From assembly GCA_000328365.1 (NCBI GenBank), contig KB300094.1, positions 5,017-69,016 on the forward strand: a stretch of 64,000 bases of DNA. Direction: 5' to 3'. How positions within the stretch are numbered: the first letter of the stretch is position 1; each line of letters starts with the position of its first letter. The DNA comes from Capitella teleta. Taxonomy: Eukaryota > Annelida > Polychaeta > Capitellidae. Shown here in pieces: positions 58,548 through 64,000 of this stretch. The notes below the pieces were generated by a model that was not told the DNA's origin, searched no databases, and saw nothing but the letters and a program-made list of their open reading frames with translations. The translations under genes were made by a program, and so were the position numbers.

Positions 58548-59554
58548 CTGTACATGTGCGTTTTTTTTTTTTTTTTTTTTTTCTAGACAGCAATCGACTT
58601 CAATTGAAATGCGAAAATGATCAACTTTCGACTTTCGACTTTCGAAAAAATTGCACTCTAGGAATGCTTCCTGACGACTTCCTGAAGAGTAATATCCAGA
58701 AGCCTTAATTCTAGAGTGTGGAGCTGATCCATGAATCACAAAACGTCAAATCGGATACAGTGTATCAATCATACAACAAATCCGTCGTCGAGCAGGAAAA
58801 AATCCAGGTCTACCATGGATTGACCCCGTTCTGGATGCCTAAAAGTGACAATAAACTGATAGGAATGACAATTCCGGCACGCTCGGGCTAGGATTGGTCC
58901 AAGACAGCCATGTTTATAGGATGTGCAACAGGGGAAGAATGCAACCGACCAATATCTGCAGAGAAATTTTTCATATCGGCTGAGGTATACGGAAGATAGG
59001 GGCTCAGATCCCCATTAAAAAAAAAACAAACAAACAAACAAACAAACAAACAAAAACAAAAAAAAAAAACAATGCCGGTTACGAATATCCGGATATCCGA
59101 CAATTTCAGCAACAAAGTGCTCACCTATACCTTGTTATGATCACTGCAGACCTCTTGAAGAATGAAATTGAACTCACGGCATGGTCATGGTCGGGACATC
59201 CCCAAATTTGTTGCCAAATGATCATTCATGGAATAAACTAAAGTCGGTAATTCCTCACCGCCTCCCGTCTCTTCACAATAGCAGAGAGCTGATTTAAGGC
59301 TGTAAAAACATGGTCAGAGGACAGAAAATATCCGACCATGAAAATCGAACATTTTAACTTTGATCCCTTGTCGATTGTTCCTCCAATTAAACCAGAATTA
59401 AATTCCATTTGTTTTCCTTGAAATTTCACAAATATGTCTTCAAATGGCTTAACAAGGTACACACGGATATTCGTGTCTATATGCAATGCATACCGGAATG
59501 CCGTGTTGGCATAACCAATTAAGGAATTGGCGTTTCTTTTGCACCCAAGTATAT
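58548..59554 (-). mobile_element. DNA transposon family T, copy 3 (inverted)
   Basis: The right terminus GGCGTTTCTTTTGCACCCAA followed by GTATA is the reverse complement of the copy 1 left end. The left terminus near TACATGTGCG (58551-58560) is degraded and followed by poly-T. Interior shared segments in reverse order include TGGATTGACCCCGTTCTGGA, ATGCAACCGACCAATATCTG, ATATCCGGATATCCGACAAT and CCTTGTCGATTGTTCCTCC, with an AAAC-rich tract where copy 1 has its T-rich tract. Confidence 0.78.
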
Positions 59555-62500
59555 TATAGCAAGTGCAAAGTGACGATGCAAGGCTTGCAAGCTCGTTGCC
59601 GAGTAGATATTTATAAACCACAAACAAAACACGTGCAAGGCAACGAATGCATGTTAAATGCATTATGCAAACATGACATCGAAATGTCACTGCCCGAACA
59701 ATGTATATTGACATGCAAAATGGGCATATATAGGTTGTTAATATTATCATCCACTGGTCTTGCAGCCTCAGAGACGAAATTTGTGTTGTGTGATAAACGC
59801 CGGGTCGGAGTAATTTTAAACCAATTTGTCTAGACCAATTCGTGTACATCAATTCACCATTTTGTTGTACCACATTTGCACCGCTTGCCATGGAGAATCA
59901 TAACGCACTTTTGCACATCCCGCATATGAGCAACGTGTTAAAGTGCTTTGCATGTGGTTTAGCCAACGAGGCTTAGTTCCGCAGTGAACAGTGAGCAGCG
60001 TATCGCTCTCGGCGAATCGATAAAAGCGCGGTGATTAATTCAACTTTCGAGCCTCAACAGATAACGGTTAATCGATCGCCGGCGATCAAAACAAACGCAC
60101 GTGCCATTGTTTCCATGTCGAGGATGGTCATTATGCATGTTGTCCATTTAAAGTGCTCCCCCAAATAAGGGTAAGACTGACTCATGGTGACCTACTTTGA
60201 ATGGCCTTAACATACAAGGACATCGCTGATTGGATGACCTAAATACCAAGCATAGCTGTCAATTGTTAGACGCTCTGTGATTGGTCGCTGGGTCACGTTG
60301 CCTCCAAGAGCCTTGATAAGTGAATGTGTTGCAAGTGGCAGGCGCACTCCGCGTTCCGTCCGAAACCGCGCTCTGTGAGATATCATGCCACAACACTCCA
60401 AATAATAAACTGCAGCATCCTTGAGCTCCCTGTGTGAGCCAATATGAGCTTGGAAGCGACGTTTTGGCTTTCACCAACGACAGTGTCCGCTTGACGGTCC
60501 GGCATTGGATATCTCGAAACAGGACCTTTCGTTCCATCATTGGCCAATATGTCGTTCCTGCCAAGTGGCAACATATTCCGCGAACTGCAAGTCGTTCATG
60601 ACACCGGTTACTTCTCAGCGCAGCCGTCGTTGGAAGATCGTTGGCAGGAGGTAATTTAACCATTCATTATCACAACAATTGATTCATAATATCGGTTGCA
60701 GATATTCGTGAGAGTGGATATAATCTTATTGAACTGTTGAATGGATTGGCTTAGCCAGAAATGCAGTTCCGGGTTTTAGTGTTTTCGTGGTAAACTATTA
60801 GTCAGAACGGGTCACGAGTTACATAAGATGCTCAAAACGGGCTGTCACGACACTTGTAATTGTGACTTATACAGCATTTAAACACTCCGTTTTAACTGCC
60901 GTGCGTGAATGTTCGGTACATACATAGTAATGATAGTTGTATGTGCATTCTCTCGAATGGCCCATGGCAGTTATCATGCTGGCTCCTGGAAACAGATGAC
61001 CCAGATATCCGCTGTTTGGCGATTTGCCAGGAACCGGTGCTTAGATTAAAGGCATGATTGACTGTCTTGACGTGCTGGCATTCTAAATGCACAAACCTCT
61101 GTTACAAATTACGAATCTCGTCGATCAATTCGCAGCTTCCAATTCATGGTTTTGATATTGTGTGTTCTGTCCTCATGCTATTTGAGCTTTTTAATTATCT
61201 CGGATCGATAGTATGTTAATGGTGCGTCCGTATCGGGTGCAATTGAATCGATTTTCTGTTACGCAATTCGATTTAATTCCTGGATTGTAAATATTGTTCG
61301 CATAATGTATTGGTATAATGTACATACCTCTACCGTTAATTTATTCTCGATAAAATCAAGTGCGCATGCGTGAGTCATATCAGTGTTAGTTATAGTATCT
61401 TGAATATTATCAGTCCAGTAAGAGCGAGGGGGGATCTTGTAACACTATAGCCATGCGTGATACAGGACCTACAAGGATTTTTCACGCCAAAACAAAAAAA
61501 TTATTATTGAATTCTTGGCCGGATGCCAAGTGCACTCTTTGCCGGCTGATATTAATAACAGTAGCGGCATGTATGCGCGCTGTTTTGCTGGAAGATTTAT
61601 TTATCACTCGGCTTTTAGTTTCTGAAAACGAAAATAGAGTTCTTTTTAACGTGGGCTGATGTTAAATCCATCCGTTTTTTTAGCAGTTTCCTTTCTTTTC
61701 CAGTTAGGACTTCAAAGTATATTAATTTTATGCGAATATATAACGTCGTGTTGTGTAACCGTCTTAAAATGAAGAGGGATTTGTTTATTTTCGTTGCTAA
61801 GCGACGATGTTTTAGCACCTCCTTATCAAAAGCTATCTTCAGTGATTATGCAGTAAGTCGCTAAGGATTGGCGTTTTACGACTTGAACCCGATTACATAA
61901 GACTTTTATCAGTCTCTTTGAACGCTGTTCGCATGCGGATGGACTCTTCCAGTTGCAGACTTTTATTGCACCCTCATTAGCAGCAAAGTATTCCTCTTTT
62001 TCCACCTGCATTCCTCAACAGCAGAGGCACGCGTATCGCCACTGGCTACTGTTGCGCGCTGACCCGAGGTCAGTCATAATGGATGAAATATCACTTGCAC
62101 TCTGGACAGGTGATTGATGGTCGCTTTAATAGATAACATTGCGCATGGTCAAATGATTGCTGTGCTTTGATTTTCGCGTGTTGAGCGGAATGAGTATTAA
62201 TGATATCGGTTAGTGTACAACTGTTTGATTTGAGTGATCGCATTTCAAAGTCACTACGGTATGTGCTTGAAGCTCTTTTTCATTTTTCCTTCCCTTTTTT
62301 CATCAATGCACACGATCTCTTTTCATAAATGAGTCACTTTGTGAATATTTAGAGGCCTCGTTTAATACCCTCGTATATATATGTTTAATATGTATATACA
62401 TATCAATACAGTGAACAGACTTTCGTTTATACATGTACATGCACGATAACTGATATGGCGATAACTGATATTGGACGGTCGCCTGTGTTCTGGCCGCATT

Positions 62501-64000
62501 ACGTAAGCGGCCATAAGATTAAGGCGTTAAGCGTTTCTGGTTTGCTCTTTGGGGAACGGGAGGATCCTTAGGGGAGAGAGGAAGCGATCGGATTCCGACA
62601 ACTGCCCCGGATGTTAACCCACAATCTGATTAGTTTAGTTTTAACTCATAGCAAAACAGTACTTCATATCATTCTGTTTAAGATAAGAACTCGCACGCAT
62701 AAAATGACTGAAAATAGGCATTCAGTGATTCACCATTTTGTTCAATGTTAGTTGTTTCGTATTATGAAAACAAACGCATCATTGGATATGCTGGCCTTTT
62801 TATTCCCCCGCTATAGGAGTATATAGCTATCTCTTCCCTTCGTCTCCGGCGTGACGTAATCATAATGTGCAATGTCATCGCAGAAAGACGTGGCTGTAAT
62901 TACCGAATGAAGGACCATTGTATCGATCGAGCGCTAATCCCATACAGTAGATAAGACGTGTACACCACATGTACAACGTATGTGTTGATCAATTCGTAGG
63001 TGGAAGGGCGTTGACGATTTCAACCAAGTGTCGATTTCGTTCACGCTCCCGATGCACCATGGGTCGATATATCTTTTGATCCCGCGCAAAAGCTAATTAC
63101 TTCGGAAGTGAAAGCAGTTGACACCCGCGCTGGGTCGGCGAAATCTCGATCAACTCCCGGAGCTAGTAGCCGCTGTGATGCAGCGCGGGGAAGTTCTCAT
63201 TTCGTTGGGGTAATTAGGTAGGAGGAGATTATACCAGAGATGGTTTTGTTATTCCGTTATCAATCAATAATGGGTTGTTTTACTTCGATCTAAGGTAGAA
63301 AAATGCAGATTTATAATAATGATAAAAAAATCACTGAGTTGCCGAAGGTCGATCGCACTGAATGGCGGGAAATGTTCTTCTACGGCATGGGGTAATCTGT
63401 CAGTGTCTCCATGCTAAGTTCTTATTTTACAGAGTGCAAAACCAGGCCATGAATGCCATAGAATGCTTGCTCATGACTTAGAGTGTGGTTTCAAGGCGAA
63501 ACTTACCTGCAACGTCTCTGCTTTGTTTGGGCCATAATAGCCAAGTAAAAGTCACTTTCAAGGCTGCCCAATGTGCGTATATCTGTCGCGCGTATATCAG
63601 ACGCGCAATTATAGCGCAATGTTAGCATTCTCTGCTTTTGCTATATATTTTTATGCTTTCAACTGAGCGTGTTTTTATGTTTTTGTTTCGTGTGGAGATC
63701 TTTTCAATTTCTCTGTGCTCTTCATTTAGTTCGTCTCCAACTGCGTGCATATATTTCTTTGTTATTACAAATCGCGTCGTTGTATTAATTTGAATGTCGC
63801 TGAGAGATTCAGCCCCGCAGATAGCGTCCGGCTTCGCTGTACGCATTGTCACCCGACAACAATAACGATGCCATTGTTGGCCAAATTGATAGATCTCGCG
63901 ACGGTCGATTTCTTCCTCGCGACAACGCAATGACAACGCAGCCGGTGCGTCTTGTGTTTTCTTCGCGAGCCTTTTAGCCGACTATCATAGCATTCGCTAT
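59555..64000. other. no gene recognised
   Basis: Both strands read. Open frames (for example 60259-60663 minus and 63622-63936 minus) are under 140 codons and match nothing I know. GC content rises after about 62.9 kb, which could mark the approach to a promoter or gene beyond the window; this is only an impression. Confidence 0.45.

Noticed and set aside
59238-59891. 217-codon minus-strand ORF
   Set aside because: Starts outside and runs into transposon copy 3, and is not conserved in copy 1; likely chance.
1-64000. CRISPR array, operon or prokaryotic defence-type system
   Set aside because: No repeat-spacer pattern; the gene structure is plainly spliced metazoan, and the tandem arrays have no unique spacers.

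Overview
This is a window of animal nuclear DNA: AT-rich, intron-rich and full of old transposons. The host genes are of metazoan type: a calpain, an ALP/ZASP-like PDZ protein, a GPI-anchored Ly6 protein, a Golgi carbohydrate sulfotransferase, a cytosolic sulfotransferase and a DEG/ENaC channel remnant. CR1-like LINEs, tRNA-derived SINEs and inverted-repeat DNA transposons fit a marine invertebrate, perhaps a non-vertebrate deuterostome. The phylum cannot be fixed from this window alone.

Layout. 1-6.1 kb holds only simple and tandem repeats. 6.1-7.9 kb carries a 60-bp tandem array and then a plus-strand Ly6/uPAR-type gene with two ~50-bp introns. 8.5-14.3 kb is a complete minus-strand calpain (21 exons modelled, 688 aa, intact Cys-His-Asn triad, penta-EF-hand tail). 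17.5-27.7 kb is a minus-strand PDZ gene with a ZASP-like motif and no LIM domain (7 exons modelled, 576 aa). 29.8-31.2 kb is a plus-strand, intronless sulfotransferase-like gene whose upstream coding part is interrupted. 31.3-35.4 kb is mostly LINE debris. 35.9-37.6 kb is a minus-strand, three-exon carbohydrate sulfotransferase with a type II membrane anchor. 40.1-42.6 kb holds a SINE and a degraded LINE. 42.9-44.5 kb is a broken cytosolic sulfotransferase with a 664-bp inverted-repeat element sitting exactly at its first exon/intron junction. 44.5-54 kb is repeat-rich and contains a broken DEG/ENaC exon, a fossil Ty3/gypsy-type integrase scrap, SINEs and a LINE into which a SINE has jumped. 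54.6-59.6 kb has three copies of one inverted-repeat DNA transposon family. In 59.6-64 kb no gene was recognised.

Links between genes. Calpain and the ALP/ZASP-like gene lie next to each other on the same strand; relatives of both act at the muscle Z-disc, but shared regulation is only a guess. Three different PAPS-dependent sulfotransferase types occur within 15 kb, two of them damaged. No bacterial-style operon, CRISPR array or wholly new system was seen. The most unusual points are the transposon at the sulfotransferase splice site, a SINE family dated by target-site duplications, the LIM-less ALP-like protein and the glycine-rich Ly6 protein. Exon models were built by hand from reading frame, GT/AG sites and family similarity; every modelled multi-exon CDS keeps frame throughout.
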